Shown: positions 44,532 through 53,738, counted from the first letter of the stretch. The stretch: 64,000 bases of DNA from Lachnospiraceae bacterium (GCA_022787145.1 JALFVM010000058.1:1-64000); one strand, 5' to 3'. Notes: generated by a model not told the origin, from the sequence alone. Translations and numbers: made by a program.

Positions 44532-46382
44532 TTATTGTATTTGAATGTGGTAAGTCTCCAGCCAGTAATTGACCTGCAGTATATAGGCGAGCATCTGGGG
44601 ACCGGCCATTAGCTGTCCGTACCAGGGTTTTCCATAATCAGAAGGACTGTTCAGGAAAGAAAAGACTTTTTTAGAATCTACGAAGGTACGTACAGGAGCA
44701 GCGGGATCTGAGATGACCTCTTTCAGGTATTTTCCCAACATTTTTTCATAAGCAGGATCATATGTTTTGGGATAGGGGCTTTTGCGTCTCCAGAGAATTG
44801 TCTCCGGGAGGAGTCCTTCTCCGGCACGGCGGAGCAGTCCTTTTACGGTTCCATTCGGACATTTCATATGCCACGGGACGTTGAAGATGTATTCTACAAT
44901 GCGGTGATCTGCCAGAGGAACTCTCGCTTCCAGTCCATTGTACATGCTGGTGCGATCCATGCGGTCCAGAAGGGTTGCCATGAACCAGCGGAGATTCAGA
45001 TAAGCAATTTCTCGTCGGCGCTTTTCTTCTGGTGTGTCTTCTGGAAGGACTGGTGTTTCCCGTATAGTTCTGTCATAGGCGGCATGCGCATATTCCTCCA
45101 TAGGAAGACTGTGAATGATTTCATCGGTAAGCAGTGCCTGTCGGGGTTCCATACTTATGGACCACGGAAATGCGTCTGTCTGGAATGCTTTTTCATTATG
45201 AAACCAGGGATAACCGCCGAAGATCTCATCGGCACATTCGCCGGTCAATGTTACCTTATTGTAGTCTTTGACTTTGGAACAGAAATACAGCATAGAGGAT
45301 TCGACATCTGCCATACAGGGAAGGTCTCTGGCATCTACTGCGTGAAACAGGCAGCAAAACTGGTCTTCGTTGCTGCATTCAAGGAAACGGTGATTTGTTT
45401 TGGCGAAGTTTGTCATCTGTTCTACATAAGGGCGATCCTGACTTGGTTGAAAAGAATTCGACTGAAAATACTTATTGTTATCTTGAAAATCAAAGGAAAA
45501 TGTGTTTAACTGCTTCCCCTGTTTTTTTAATTCTCTGGAACAGATGGCGGTTACAAGGCTGCTGTCCACACCGCCTGAGAGAAAGGTGCTGATGGGAATG
45601 TCAGAGAGCATCTGCTGTTTTACGGCATCTTCCACCAGCCATCTCGTTTTTTCAACGGTTGTTTCCATGGAGTCTTCATGAGGATGACTTTTCAGTTTCC
45701 AGTAGGCGTCCTGTCTGCAATAGTCGGATGAAAAAGTAAGACAATGTCCTGGAAGCACTTCCCAGATGTCTTTGAATACGCCTTTTCCGTAAGATTTGGC
45801 GGGACCAAGTGCAAAAACTTCGCAGAGGCCGTCCTGATCAAGAATGGGTTCAATACCAGGATAGGCAAAAAGGCCTTTGATTTCAGATGCAAAAACGAGC
45901 GTGTGATTTTTTAGCGTATAGAACAGGGGTTTTACGCCGAGCCGGTCGCGAAACAAAAGAAGCTGATTGGAAAGAGAATCCCAAAGCGCAATCGCAAAAA
46001 TTCCATTGAGTTTTTTGATATACTCTCTGCCGTGCAGTAGATACCCCTCCAGAATGACTTCTGTATCGCTGGTAGTTCGAAAACTGGCTCCTTCAGAAAG
46101 CAGTTGCATTTTCAATTCCTTCATATTGTAGATTTCTCCATTGAAGACAATCGCACATTCCCGTCCATCTCTCTTTCGTATCATGGGCTGTTGACCGGTC
46201 AGAAGGTCAATGATTTCCAGGCGCACATGAGCCAGACCGCATCTGTGGTTCAGATACGTTCCCTCATCGTCCGGACCTCTGCGTTTCTGCACGCCGTTCA
46301 TATTCTCAAGAACTTTCTGCCACTTTGGTTTTTGGGCAATGTAATCCTCCGTTGGGTTATAAAAACCGGCAATTCCGCACAT
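44532..46382 (-). CDS. asnB: Asparagine synthase (glutamine-hydrolysing)
   Basis: A 616-residue class II amidotransferase making asparagine from aspartate, ATP and glutamine. The processed N-terminus MCGIAGFYNP has the nucleophile Cys2. The glutaminase domain (1-200) contains RLEIIDLLTGQQP and FNGEIYN, and the synthetase domain has the PPi-loop SGGVDSSLVTAI near residue 260 and GECADEIFGGYPW. Length fits AsnB. It is last in a minus-strand group with dpaB. Confidence 0.95.
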   Translation of the reverse strand: MCGIAGFYNPTEDYIAQKPKWQKVLENMNGVQKRRGPDDEGTYLNHRCGLAHVRLEIIDLLTGQQPMIRKRDGRECAIVFNGEIYNMKELKMQLLSEGASFRTTSDTEVILEGYLLHGREYIKKLNGIFAIALWDSLSNQLLLFRDRLGVKPLFYTLKNHTLVFASEIKGLFAYPGIEPILDQDGLCEVFALGPAKSYGKGVFKDIWEVLPGHCLTFSSDYCRQDAYWKLKSHPHEDSMETTVEKTRWLVEDAVKQQMLSDIPISTFLSGGVDSSLVTAICSRELKKQGKQLNTFSFDFQDNNKYFQSNSFQPSQDRPYVEQMTNFAKTNHRFLECSNEDQFCCLFHAVDARDLPCMADVESSMLYFCSKVKDYNKVTLTGECADEIFGGYPWFHNEKAFQTDAFPWSISMEPRQALLTDEIIHSLPMEEYAHAAYDRTIRETPVLPEDTPEEKRRREIAYLNLRWFMATLLDRMDRTSMYNGLEARVPLADHRIVEYIFNVPWHMKCPNGTVKGLLRRAGEGLLPETILWRRKSPYPKTYDPAYEKMLGKYLKEVISDPAAPVRTFVDSKKVFSFLNSPSDYGKPWYGQLMAGPQMLAYILQVNYWLETYHIQIQ

Positions 46383-46403
46383 GTTTCATTCTCCTTTTTT
46401 CAA

Positions 46404-46982
46404 TTAACATATCACTGGCTGGTACTGTCTGCCCTCCAAAGCTGCTTTTAAAGAAGGAAGCAGAAGATTGGTATGGGCAATCATGGAATTTGGTTTTTTG
46501 TGGGGATTATCCTGGCCGAAGGGAATGAAATAGATATTTTTTGCGTTCAGCAAAAGTCCGATATTTTTCATATTCATTCCAAGAGCGTCGTTTGTGGAAA
46601 CGGAAATCAGAAGAGGCTTGTTGTTTCGAAGATGTGCCTTTGCGGCCATTAAGACCGGGGTGTCTGTGATACCGTTGGCAAGCTTTGCGATGGTATTTCC
46701 GGTACATGGAAGAATTACCAGAATATCTAACAGACTCCCCGGGCCGATGGGTTCAGCATCTGATATGGTCATAATGGGCGGATTGCCCGTAATTTTTTCA
46801 GCTTTTTTGATGAAATCCTCTGCCTTTCCAAAGCGGCTGTCAATGCTTTTGGCGGCATCAGAAAAGATGGTCTGTACAAAAGCGCCTTCCTCAGTCAGTT
46901 TCTGAAGTTCTTCGAATACTTTTTCATAAGTACAGAAAGAGCCGGTGATGGCGACTCCGATTTTTTTACCTGATAAAGACAT
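46404..46982 (-). CDS. dpaB: Dipicolinate synthase subunit B (SpoVFB)
   Basis: A 192-residue flavoprotein-fold subunit (KKIGVAITGSFCTYEKV, ILPCTGNTIAKLANGITDTPVL) of dipicolinate synthase, which makes the spore-core chelator DPA in the mother cell. ATG 46982 follows GGGAG with eight bases spacing. Normally dpaA lies directly upstream; here the upstream gene is a ketopantoate-reductase family protein instead, so the usual partner is missing from this locus. Confidence 0.9.
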   Translation of the reverse strand: MSLSGKKIGVAITGSFCTYEKVFEELQKLTEEGAFVQTIFSDAAKSIDSRFGKAEDFIKKAEKITGNPPIMTISDAEPIGPGSLLDILVILPCTGNTIAKLANGITDTPVLMAAKAHLRNNKPLLISVSTNDALGMNMKNIGLLLNAKNIYFIPFGQDNPHKKPNSMIAHTNLLLPSLKAALEGRQYQPVIC

Positions 46983-47067
46983 ATGATTCACTCCCTGTAC
47001 TGTTCAGAAACTAACAGTTTCTTTCATGATATGCAAAAGGAGAAAATGTGTTATTCCAATCAGGATA

Positions 47068-47994
47068 TTACAGCATTTGTCTCAACTTGTCGGCGAGCTT
47101 TGTATAAACGGGCACAGAAACATGGTACTGTTCGCCAAGACGCACGACTTGATAGACAAGGCCGTCCACCTCGGACTGTTTTCCGTTTTTGATGTCTCTT
47201 TGCATGGAGGCGGTTGCAGTTGGAATCAGATCATCCATGATTTTCAGATTGATTTCTACAATATTTTCCGGCAGGCTGACCTGCATGGCATCAGATAATG
47301 CCTTGATTTCCTGAATCAAAGCCGCAAAGATGTTACGAAAAGCGCCTTCTTTCTGCACGGCTGCGGAAGGAATGTCGTAGGAGGCACCGAGAGCCGCCAT
47401 AGGAGAGACAAAGGAGAATTTCTGCAGGGCATCCCGTTCAATGAAAGAAGACAGCAGCGGCGTGATCTGTGCGTCTGTCAGATCCTGTCCGATGCGTTCC
47501 AGTACCGGCATCACAGCCTCGATGACAGAATCTGGTGTGCCTTTTCGAAGGCCGTAGACAACACGGAAGATTCTGCCGGACATCAGGATCGTTCCCGGGG
47601 ATTTGATCTCAGCGGCAATGTAAATACAACCGTCGGTTACCGTGAGGTCAGGAAGTAAGGTCTGCATCTGTTTTCCGGTTCCATAAATATTTAGAATCGG
47701 GATGACAATCGTATGGGAAGAGGCGGTTTTCTGAATAAAGGGGATCGTATCTATCAGGGAATAGCCTTTGACGCAGACAAAGATGACGTCCGGTTTCTCT
47801 GTATATTCTTCCATTGTGCATGCTTTCACAGGCACAGAATAGTTGCCGTCTAACGTTTCAAACTGCAGTCCGTGCTGCCGCATCTGTGCTAAGTGTTCTC
47901 CGCGGGCAATGAGCGTTACATCCTTTCCGGCCTTTGCCAGAAATCCCCCGATGCAGCCACCTGTTCCGCCTGCTCCGATTACAAGGTATTTCAT
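47068..47994 (-). CDS. Ketopantoate reductase family 2-dehydropantoate 2-reductase
   Basis: A 308-residue NAD(P)-dependent reductase of the PanE/ApbA family. The Rossmann motif GAGGTGGCIGGFLAKAG and LIARGEHL are at the N-terminus, and the C-terminal domain has the SMQRDIKNGKQSEVDGL segment conserved in PanE. It may make pantoate for CoA. Many PanE-like proteins act on other keto acids, and no pan genes are close. It lies 85 bases upstream of dpaB on the same strand. Confidence 0.82.
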   Translation of the reverse strand: MKYLVIGAGGTGGCIGGFLAKAGKDVTLIARGEHLAQMRQHGLQFETLDGNYSVPVKACTMEEYTEKPDVIFVCVKGYSLIDTIPFIQKTASSHTIVIPILNIYGTGKQMQTLLPDLTVTDGCIYIAAEIKSPGTILMSGRIFRVVYGLRKGTPDSVIEAVMPVLERIGQDLTDAQITPLLSSFIERDALQKFSFVSPMAALGASYDIPSAAVQKEGAFRNIFAALIQEIKALSDAMQVSLPENIVEINLKIMDDLIPTATASMQRDIKNGKQSEVDGLVYQVVRLGEQYHVSVPVYTKLADKLRQML

Positions 47995-48126
47995 ATCAAA
48001 ATCACTCCATTTCTGTTGTAGGTATTCTTTTTATTACCACTATAGCTCAAAAATAATATGGAAGCAACTGTCTTTTGGCTAAGTTACTGTGAACAGAGTG
48101 AGTAGCAATAAGTTTTGAAAAAAGCA

Positions 48127-48154
48127 TTGACATTCTGTTGATCTTTGCTATAAT
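48127..48154 (+). promoter_or_regulatory. Promoter of the metal efflux operon
   Basis: TTGACA (48127-48132), 16-base spacer, TATAAT (48149-48154), with TGC before the -10. Confidence 0.85.
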
Positions 48155-48164
48155 ACAATTAAAC

Positions 48165-48184
48165 ATATGAATGAATGTTCATAT
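48165..48184. promoter_or_regulatory. ArsR/SmtB-type operator
   Basis: ATATGAA-N6-TTCATAT lies just downstream of the -10, around the transcription start. This half-site spacing is typical of ArsR/SmtB/CadC operators, and an ArsR repressor ends the operon. Confidence 0.75.
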
Positions 48185-48223
48185 AAAAAAGAAAACATAA
48201 GAATAGATGAAGGGAGAACCACG

Positions 48224-48442
48224 ATGAAAAAAACTTACAAAATTGAGGTAGACTGTGCAAACTGTGCAAACAAAATGGAGCAGGCAGCAAAGAACACTCC
48301 GGGTGTGAAGGATGCGACTGTGAATTTTATGACTCTGAAAATGATTGTGGAATTTGAGGAAGGGCAGGATGCCAAACTCGTGATGAAGGATGTTTTGAAA
48401 AACTGCAAGAAAGTAGAAGATGACTGCGAGATTTATCTGTAA
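48224..48442 (+). CDS. Heavy-metal-associated (HMA) domain protein
   Basis: A 72-residue single HMA domain with the metal-binding CANC loop in EVDCANCANKMEQA (ligand Cys near residues 11 and 14). The ATPase encoded next has no N-terminal HMA domain, so this small protein may supply that function in trans as a chaperone or sensor. ATG 48224 follows AGGGAG. Confidence 0.88.
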   Translation: MKKTYKIEVDCANCANKMEQAAKNTPGVKDATVNFMTLKMIVEFEEGQDAKLVMKDVLKNCKKVEDDCEIYL

Positions 48443-48494
48443 GCAGTAAGAAAAGAGCAGGGAAAAATCCCTGGCAGGAAAGGAAGAGACAATC

Positions 48495-50360
48495 ATGAGC
48501 AAGAAACAGAAAAAGGTTTTGATCCGTATTATTGCGTCAGCAGTTTTGATGGCGTTGATTGAACTGCTGTCACTGGAAGGATATTTTCGCCAGGGATTGT
48601 ATTTGATCGCCTATCTTGTGATTGGATATGATATTTTGAAAAAATCATGGAAAGGAATCCGAAACAGACAGGTATTTGATGAGAATTTCCTGATGGCAGT
48701 TGCCACACTTGGCGCGATTTTGCTTGGAGATTACAAGGAAGGCGTGGCGGTTATGCTGTTCTATCAGATTGGTGAGCTCTTTCAAAGCTATGCGGTTGGC
48801 AAAAGCCGTCGTAATATCAGTGAATTGATGGATATTCGTCCTGATTATGCCAATGTAGAGCAGGATGGCAAGCTGGAGCGTGTGGATCCGGACGAAGTGG
48901 AAATCGGAACAGTGATCGTGGTACAGCCGGGAGAGAAGATTCCGATTGATGGTGTGATTATAGAAGGAAAAGCTTCCCTCAACACGAGTGCACTTACCGG
49001 AGAAAGTCTTCCGAGAGAAGCAAAAGAGGGAGATGAGGTCATCAGTGGATGTATCAATATGTCCGGTGTGCTGAAAATAAAGACAACGAGAGAATTTGGA
49101 GAGTCCACGGTATCGAAGATTCTGGATCTCGTGGAGAATTCCAGTTCCAAGAAGTCGAAATCGGAGAATTTTATCTCCAAATTTGCCCGCTATTATACAC
49201 CGGCAGTCTGTTATGGAGCACTGGCACTGGCGATTGCGCCACCACTCGTTCGTATCGTCATGGGGATTCCGGCAGAATGGGGTGACTGGATTTATCGTGC
49301 ACTGACATTTCTGGTTATCAGCTGTCCATGTGCACTTGTCATCAGTATTCCGCTCAGCTTTTTTGCAGGAATCGGCGGCGCCAGCAATGTCGGAGTTCTG
49401 GTGAAAGGTTCCAATTATCTGGAAACACTTGCTCAGACGAAATATGTTGTGTTTGATAAAACAGGTACGCTGACCAAAGGTGTGTTTGAGGTCGCTGGCA
49501 TACATCATAATGAAATGGAAGATAAAAAGCTTTTAGAGTACGCGGCTTTGGCAGAAAGTTTTTCTTCCCATCCAATCAGCAGAAGTCTGCGGGAAGCTTA
49601 TGGAAAACCAATCGATCAGTCCAGAGTCAGTGATGTAGAAGAAATCAGCGGAAATGGTGTGCTTGCAAAAGTGGATGGTATTTCAGTGGCAGCTGGAAAT
49701 ACGAAATTGATGAAACGGTTGAACATTCCATTTCAGGAATGCCATCAGGTGGGAACTGTGGTGCATATGGCCATCAATGGTGCGTATGCAGGGCATATTC
49801 TGATCTCTGATGTGGTGAAGCCGACTTCTGTGCAAGCCATTCATGATCTGAAGAAGACAGGAATACGAAAGACCGTTATGCTTACTGGTGATAGTGATAA
49901 AGTGGCTCGTCAGGTCGCAGATAGTCTTGGCGTGGATCAGGTATTTAGTGAATTGCTGCCGGGCGACAAAGTGGAGAAAGTAGAAGAACTGCTTGGCAGT
50001 AAAGGTCCAAAGGAAAAACTGGCATTTGTCGGAGACGGTATCAATGATGCGCCGGTATTGTCCAGAGCGGACATTGGGATTGCTATGGGTGCACTTGGAT
50101 CCGATGCGGCGATTGAGGCGGCAGATATTGTTCTGATGGATGATGACCCGATGAAAATTGTAAAGGCAATCCGGATCGCCAGAAAATGTATTCGCATTGT
50201 CTATGAAAATATTTATTTTGCCATTGGAATCAAAGTCATTTGTCTGATTCTTGGCGCACTGGGAATTGCGAATATGTGGTTTGCTATTTTTGCAGATGTA
50301 GGCGTTATGGTCATTGCTGTGCTGAATGCCATTCGTGCGTTATTTGTGAAGCGGTTATAG
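48495..50360 (+). CDS. P1B-type heavy-metal translocating ATPase (Zn/Cd/Pb type)
   Basis: A 621-residue metal exporter. Membrane helices flank the actuator motif LTGESLP, the metal-site motif SCPCALV is in the sixth helix, the phosphorylation site is DKTGTLTKG, the HP locus is SSHPIS, and the hinge is GDGINDAP. The last membrane helices contain FADVGVMVIAVLNAIRAL with the Asp typical of the ZntA/CadA (P1B-2) group. It begins directly with membrane segments and lacks an N-terminal metal-binding domain, which is encoded separately upstream. Confidence 0.92.
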   Translation: MSKKQKKVLIRIIASAVLMALIELLSLEGYFRQGLYLIAYLVIGYDILKKSWKGIRNRQVFDENFLMAVATLGAILLGDYKEGVAVMLFYQIGELFQSYAVGKSRRNISELMDIRPDYANVEQDGKLERVDPDEVEIGTVIVVQPGEKIPIDGVIIEGKASLNTSALTGESLPREAKEGDEVISGCINMSGVLKIKTTREFGESTVSKILDLVENSSSKKSKSENFISKFARYYTPAVCYGALALAIAPPLVRIVMGIPAEWGDWIYRALTFLVISCPCALVISIPLSFFAGIGGASNVGVLVKGSNYLETLAQTKYVVFDKTGTLTKGVFEVAGIHHNEMEDKKLLEYAALAESFSSHPISRSLREAYGKPIDQSRVSDVEEISGNGVLAKVDGISVAAGNTKLMKRLNIPFQECHQVGTVVHMAINGAYAGHILISDVVKPTSVQAIHDLKKTGIRKTVMLTGDSDKVARQVADSLGVDQVFSELLPGDKVEKVEELLGSKGPKEKLAFVGDGINDAPVLSRADIGIAMGALGSDAAIEAADIVLMDDDPMKIVKAIRIARKCIRIVYENIYFAIGIKVICLILGALGIANMWFAIFADVGVMVIAVLNAIRALFVKRL

Positions 50361-50376
50361 AAAGCGGTGAAAAAGA

Positions 50377-50736
50377 GTGAGCGAAAAAGAAAAGATGTGT
50401 TGTGATACCGTGGAGGTTCACGAAGAGCTTTTGAAAATTGTCAATGAGACGATGCCGGAGGAGACAGAGCTGTATGATCTGGCAGAGCTTTTTAAAGTAT
50501 TCGGTGATTCCACAAGAATCCGGATTTTGTTTGTACTGTTTGAGGCGGAGGTGTGCGTGTGTGATCTGGCGAAAGTTCTGAATATGACACAGTCGGCCAT
50601 TTCTCATCAGCTTCGCATTCTCAAACAGAACAAGCTGGTAAAAAGCCGAAGAGAGGGAAAATCCATTTTCTATTCTCTGGCAGATGATCATGTGCGGACA
50701 ATCATCGCACAGGGGCGAGAACATATCGAAGAATAA
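50377..50736 (+). CDS. ArsR/SmtB family metal-sensing repressor
   Basis: A 119-residue winged-helix repressor. Two metal sites can be read: the alpha3N site with EVCVCD plus N-terminal MCCD, used by CadC-like Cd/Pb sensors, and the alpha5 site as Asp-x-His-x10-His-x2-Glu in DDHVRTIIAQGREHIEE (residues about 102-118), used by Zn sensors such as SmtB. It closes the operon and probably binds 48165-48184. The start is GTG at 50377; an ATG at 50395 is possible but would drop part of the N-terminal arm. Confidence 0.9.
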   Translation: MSEKEKMCCDTVEVHEELLKIVNETMPEETELYDLAELFKVFGDSTRIRILFVLFEAEVCVCDLAKVLNMTQSAISHQLRILKQNKLVKSRREGKSIFYSLADDHVRTIIAQGREHIEE

Positions 50737-50742
50737 GCAATG

Positions 50743-50770
50743 GGGCAGAGAGGATTTTTCTGCCCTTAAA
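50743..50770 (+). terminator. Hairpin after arsR
   Basis: GGGCAGA (50743-50749) pairs with TCTGCCC (50759-50765); the T tract is weak. Confidence 0.5.
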
Positions 50771-50928
50771 AAATGTAAAAAAAGTGTAAAAAATGAGAAA
50801 ATTGGAGACAATTTCCAGATTTTGTGTTACAATAGCCGTGTATATTGCAAGGTATATCGTATCTGTGAGGGTACTGAACAGTTACCGTATATCTATATAC
50901 AGACAAAACGATAAAGGAGAGTGATTTT

Positions 50929-51210
50929 ATGATCAGTCAGAAAGTCAAAATTTTGAATCCTTCCGGCTTTCACTTAAAAACAGCAACTGTCCTTTCTAAC
51001 AGCATTGAGAACTATTCTTCCAAGATTGAGTTTCAGTATGAGAAGAATGGAGTACAGGGTACGGCAAATTTAAAGAGTATTTTAAGTATTCTGGCTTCCG
51101 GGGTTCGTCAGGGACAGGAGATTGAGATTTGTTGTAAAGGACCGGATGAAGAAGAGGCACTCAAAAAGGTGATTCAAACAATAGAGGGTGGACTTGGTGA
51201 GACAATTTAA
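50929..51210 (+). CDS. HPr-like protein (Crh-like) with Ser46 motif and altered active-site loop
   Basis: A 93-residue HPr-fold protein outside any pts operon. The loop reads GFHLKTA: the His15 equivalent remains, but the Arg17 and Pro18 of GIHARPA are Lys and Thr. There is a four-residue insertion before NLKSILSILASG, whose Ser (residue 50) aligns with the Ser46 phosphorylated by HPr kinase. Phosphotransfer is doubtful, while a Crh-like role in catabolite repression through CcpA fits. The ribosome site AAAGGAGAG precedes ATG 50929. Confidence 0.8.
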   Translation: MISQKVKILNPSGFHLKTATVLSNSIENYSSKIEFQYEKNGVQGTANLKSILSILASGVRQGQEIEICCKGPDEEEALKKVIQTIEGGLGETI

Positions 51211-51232
51211 AAAGAAAGTAACAGGAGTGCAC

Positions 51233-51283
51233 AAAACCTGCGGATATATTTCGTAAAAAGAAAATATACCGGCAGGTTTTTTG
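51233..51283. terminator. Terminator between the HPr-like gene and aroA
   Basis: AAAACCTGC and TATATTT on the left pair with AATATA and GCAGGTTTT on the right; T-rich on the plus strand and A-rich on the other, so both converging genes may use it. Confidence 0.8.
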
Positions 51284-51287
51284 TTGT

Positions 51288-52574
51288 TTATTTTAAGTTG
51301 TTTAAATCGTCGTAGAAGGCAGGGTAAGAAATCTTGACACAGTCTCCGTTTTCAATAGAGGTGATTCCCTCTGCGGCAAGTCCTGCTACTGCGAAAGACA
51401 TGGCAATGCGGTGATCGAGGTGGCTCTGGATGCGGGTACCCTGCAGGTGGGAGACACCATTGATGATCATGCCATCACCGGTTCCTGTGATATCAGCTCC
51501 CATAGCAGCCAGATTTTCTACCATAACGGCGATGCGGTCGGATTCCTTTACTTTCAGTTCTGCGGCATCGCGGATGATTGTCTGTCCTTCAGCGAGCGCT
51601 GCCATAACAGCAATGATCGGAATCTCATCAATCAGGGTCGGAATGATATCTCCCTTGATGACCGTTCCTTTCAAATGACTGGAGCGGACAAGGATATCAG
51701 CAACCGGTTCTCCACTGTCGTTTCTTTCGTTGAGAAGAGTCATATCTGCGCCCATGGCGAGGCAGACACGTAAAAAACCGTCTCTCGTCGGGTTTGTTCC
51801 TACGTTTTTGACGAGAACTTCGGAATTTGGAACGAGAAGTCCGGCAGCGATGAAGTAGGCGGCAGAAGAGATATCTCCCGGTACTTCGATTTCTCTTGCC
51901 TCCAGAACAGGTTCCGGTGCAATCGATGCCGTTGTTCCCTCGCTTGTTAAGTCCGCACCGAAATGAGCAAGCATCAATTCGGAATGATTGCGTGACAGAG
52001 ATGGCTCTGTGACGGAAGTACGGCCGCCATCGCTGGCATACATGCCGGCAAACAACACGCAGGATTTGACCTGTGCAGAAGCGACTGGTGAATCATAGTG
52101 GATGGAATGAAGATTGCCACCTTCAATGTGAAGTGGGGCACAGTTGTTGCCGTTTATGCTGGTGATGGAAGCTCCCATCTGGCTCAGTGGAGTGATGATG
52201 CGTCCCATAGGACGGCTCTGAATGGAAGCGTCTCCCGTCAGTTCGCTTGTAAAATTCTGTCCTGCCAGAATACCGGAGATCAGTCGGGTAGTCGTTCCGC
52301 TGTTTCCGACATCCAGCATGGAATCCGGCTTTTGAAGTCCGTGGAGACCCTTGCCGTGTACCAGGATTTCTTCCTTTTTGTTTTCAATGTTAATTCCCAT
52401 TTTGCGGAAACAGTCAATGGTAGAAAGACAGTCAGCGCCCTGTAAAAAATTGGTAATGCGTGTCGTTCCCTCTGCCAGTGCACCCAGCATAATACCGCGG
52501 TGGGAGACGGATTTGTCTCCGGGAATTTTGACTTCTCCTCTTAAGGAATTTGCTTTTGTAATTTGTAAAATCAT
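51288..52574 (-). CDS. aroA: 3-phosphoshikimate 1-carboxyvinyltransferase (EPSP synthase)
   Basis: A 428-residue enzyme adding PEP to shikimate-3-phosphate. Visible motifs are GDKSVSHRGIMLGALAEG near residue 20, GNSGTTTRLISGIL near residue 90, and the C-terminal LKVKESDRI and HLDHRIAMSFAVAGL segments. It is 69 bases downstream of tyrA on the same strand, forming an aromatic amino acid unit. Confidence 0.96.
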   Translation of the reverse strand: MILQITKANSLRGEVKIPGDKSVSHRGIMLGALAEGTTRITNFLQGADCLSTIDCFRKMGINIENKKEEILVHGKGLHGLQKPDSMLDVGNSGTTTRLISGILAGQNFTSELTGDASIQSRPMGRIITPLSQMGASITSINGNNCAPLHIEGGNLHSIHYDSPVASAQVKSCVLFAGMYASDGGRTSVTEPSLSRNHSELMLAHFGADLTSEGTTASIAPEPVLEAREIEVPGDISSAAYFIAAGLLVPNSEVLVKNVGTNPTRDGFLRVCLAMGADMTLLNERNDSGEPVADILVRSSHLKGTVIKGDIIPTLIDEIPIIAVMAALAEGQTIIRDAAELKVKESDRIAVMVENLAAMGADITGTGDGMIINGVSHLQGTRIQSHLDHRIAMSFAVAGLAAEGITSIENGDCVKISYPAFYDDLNNLK

Positions 52575-52643
52575 AAGATTCCTCCTGTTCTGGTTTATAA
52601 CAAGACAAGTAAAACATTCTGTTCATTCGTGTGAATGATACTA

Positions 52644-53738
52644 TCAACGTTCATATACAATATAATTTCTCTTGCGCAGCAGGCAAACACCGTTGCTCAG
52701 AGAGAGCGCGTCATAAAATTCAATGCGCAGAACGCCCTGTTCAAATTCTCGGTTGTGAATAATACCGATGTTTTTGATGCTGATTCCATCCATGGCAAGG
52801 ATGGTCGCGATGGCTGCAATTCCTCCTGCCTCGTCCTCAATGTCGCAGTACAGTTCGTAGCGTTTCTTTAATGGACCCTTCGGAAGAATATCGAAGGAAT
52901 CGCGATAATCTCTGGAGGATTCAAACATCTGATAAATGGCATTGGCCTCATGATGATCGACATCGTATCTCGCCTGAATCAGCATGCGGATATATTCATC
53001 GAGAACACGGGAAATATTTTCCTGATTTTCCTCGCAGATCTGCTGCCACATGACAGGGGAGGAAGAAGCAATTCTTGTAATATCCTTGAAACCACCGGCA
53101 GCAATCATTTTCATATGTTCTTCCTCATTGTCCAGATGCTTGACCAGATTGACTAGTGTAGCTGCGATAATGTGAGGAAGGTGGCTGATACCTGCCGTGA
53201 TATAATCATGTTCTTCATAAGTAAGAACAAGAGGGATGGCGTTAATGGAGGTAATCAGCTCGACATAGCGGGAAATTTTGTCAAGAGATGCGTCCTCGCC
53301 GGGAGTCAGAATATAGTAGGCATTTTCCAGCATATGTGCCTTGGAGTTGGAGTAACCCGTTTTTTCAGATCCAGCCATAGGGTGTCCGCCGATAAAAGAA
53401 GAAGTAAGTCCGAGTTTGGCAATTTCTCTATGGATGGGACCTTTTACGCTTCCTACGTCACTGATGATTGCATCAGGACCAATAATGCTTTTCAAAAAAG
53501 TGAGATATTTTGTATTTTGTTCTACAGGTGTACAAAGAAAGATGAAATCACATTTCGCAAACTGGAAATCCTCATCCTCGCAGACTGTATCGATGATGCC
53601 GTCTGCCTGTGCCTGCTGTGTCACCTCTTTTGTACGGTTGTAAGCCATAATGTGATAATCCGGGTGTGCTTTTCGGATGGCTTTTGCCATAGAGCCACCG
53701 ATGAGTCCCAGACCGATAAAACCGATTGTTGTCGTCAT
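52644..53738 (-). CDS. tyrA: Prephenate dehydrogenase with ACT domain
   Basis: A 364-residue NAD(P)-dependent enzyme converting prephenate to 4-hydroxyphenylpyruvate for tyrosine. The Rossmann motif GFIGLGLIGGSMAKAIR is at the N-terminus, the catalytic region has SDVGSVKGPI and GGHPMAGSEKTGY, and HLPHIIAATLV lies near residue 190. An ACT domain (about 295-364, DEAGGIAAIATILAMDGISI) probably mediates tyrosine feedback. ATG 53738 has GGAAAGGA about ten bases upstream. Confidence 0.94.
   Translation of the reverse strand: MTTTIGFIGLGLIGGSMAKAIRKAHPDYHIMAYNRTKEVTQQAQADGIIDTVCEDEDFQFAKCDFIFLCTPVEQNTKYLTFLKSIIGPDAIISDVGSVKGPIHREIAKLGLTSSFIGGHPMAGSEKTGYSNSKAHMLENAYYILTPGEDASLDKISRYVELITSINAIPLVLTYEEHDYITAGISHLPHIIAATLVNLVKHLDNEEEHMKMIAAGGFKDITRIASSSPVMWQQICEENQENISRVLDEYIRMLIQARYDVDHHEANAIYQMFESSRDYRDSFDILPKGPLKKRYELYCDIEDEAGGIAAIATILAMDGISIKNIGIIHNREFEQGVLRIEFYDALSLSNGVCLLRKRNYIVYER

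Noticed and set aside
48645..49508. Minus-strand frame of 287 codons opposite the P1B ATPase
   Set aside because: It lies inside a clear P-type ATPase gene and looks like a shadow frame rich in His and Cys.
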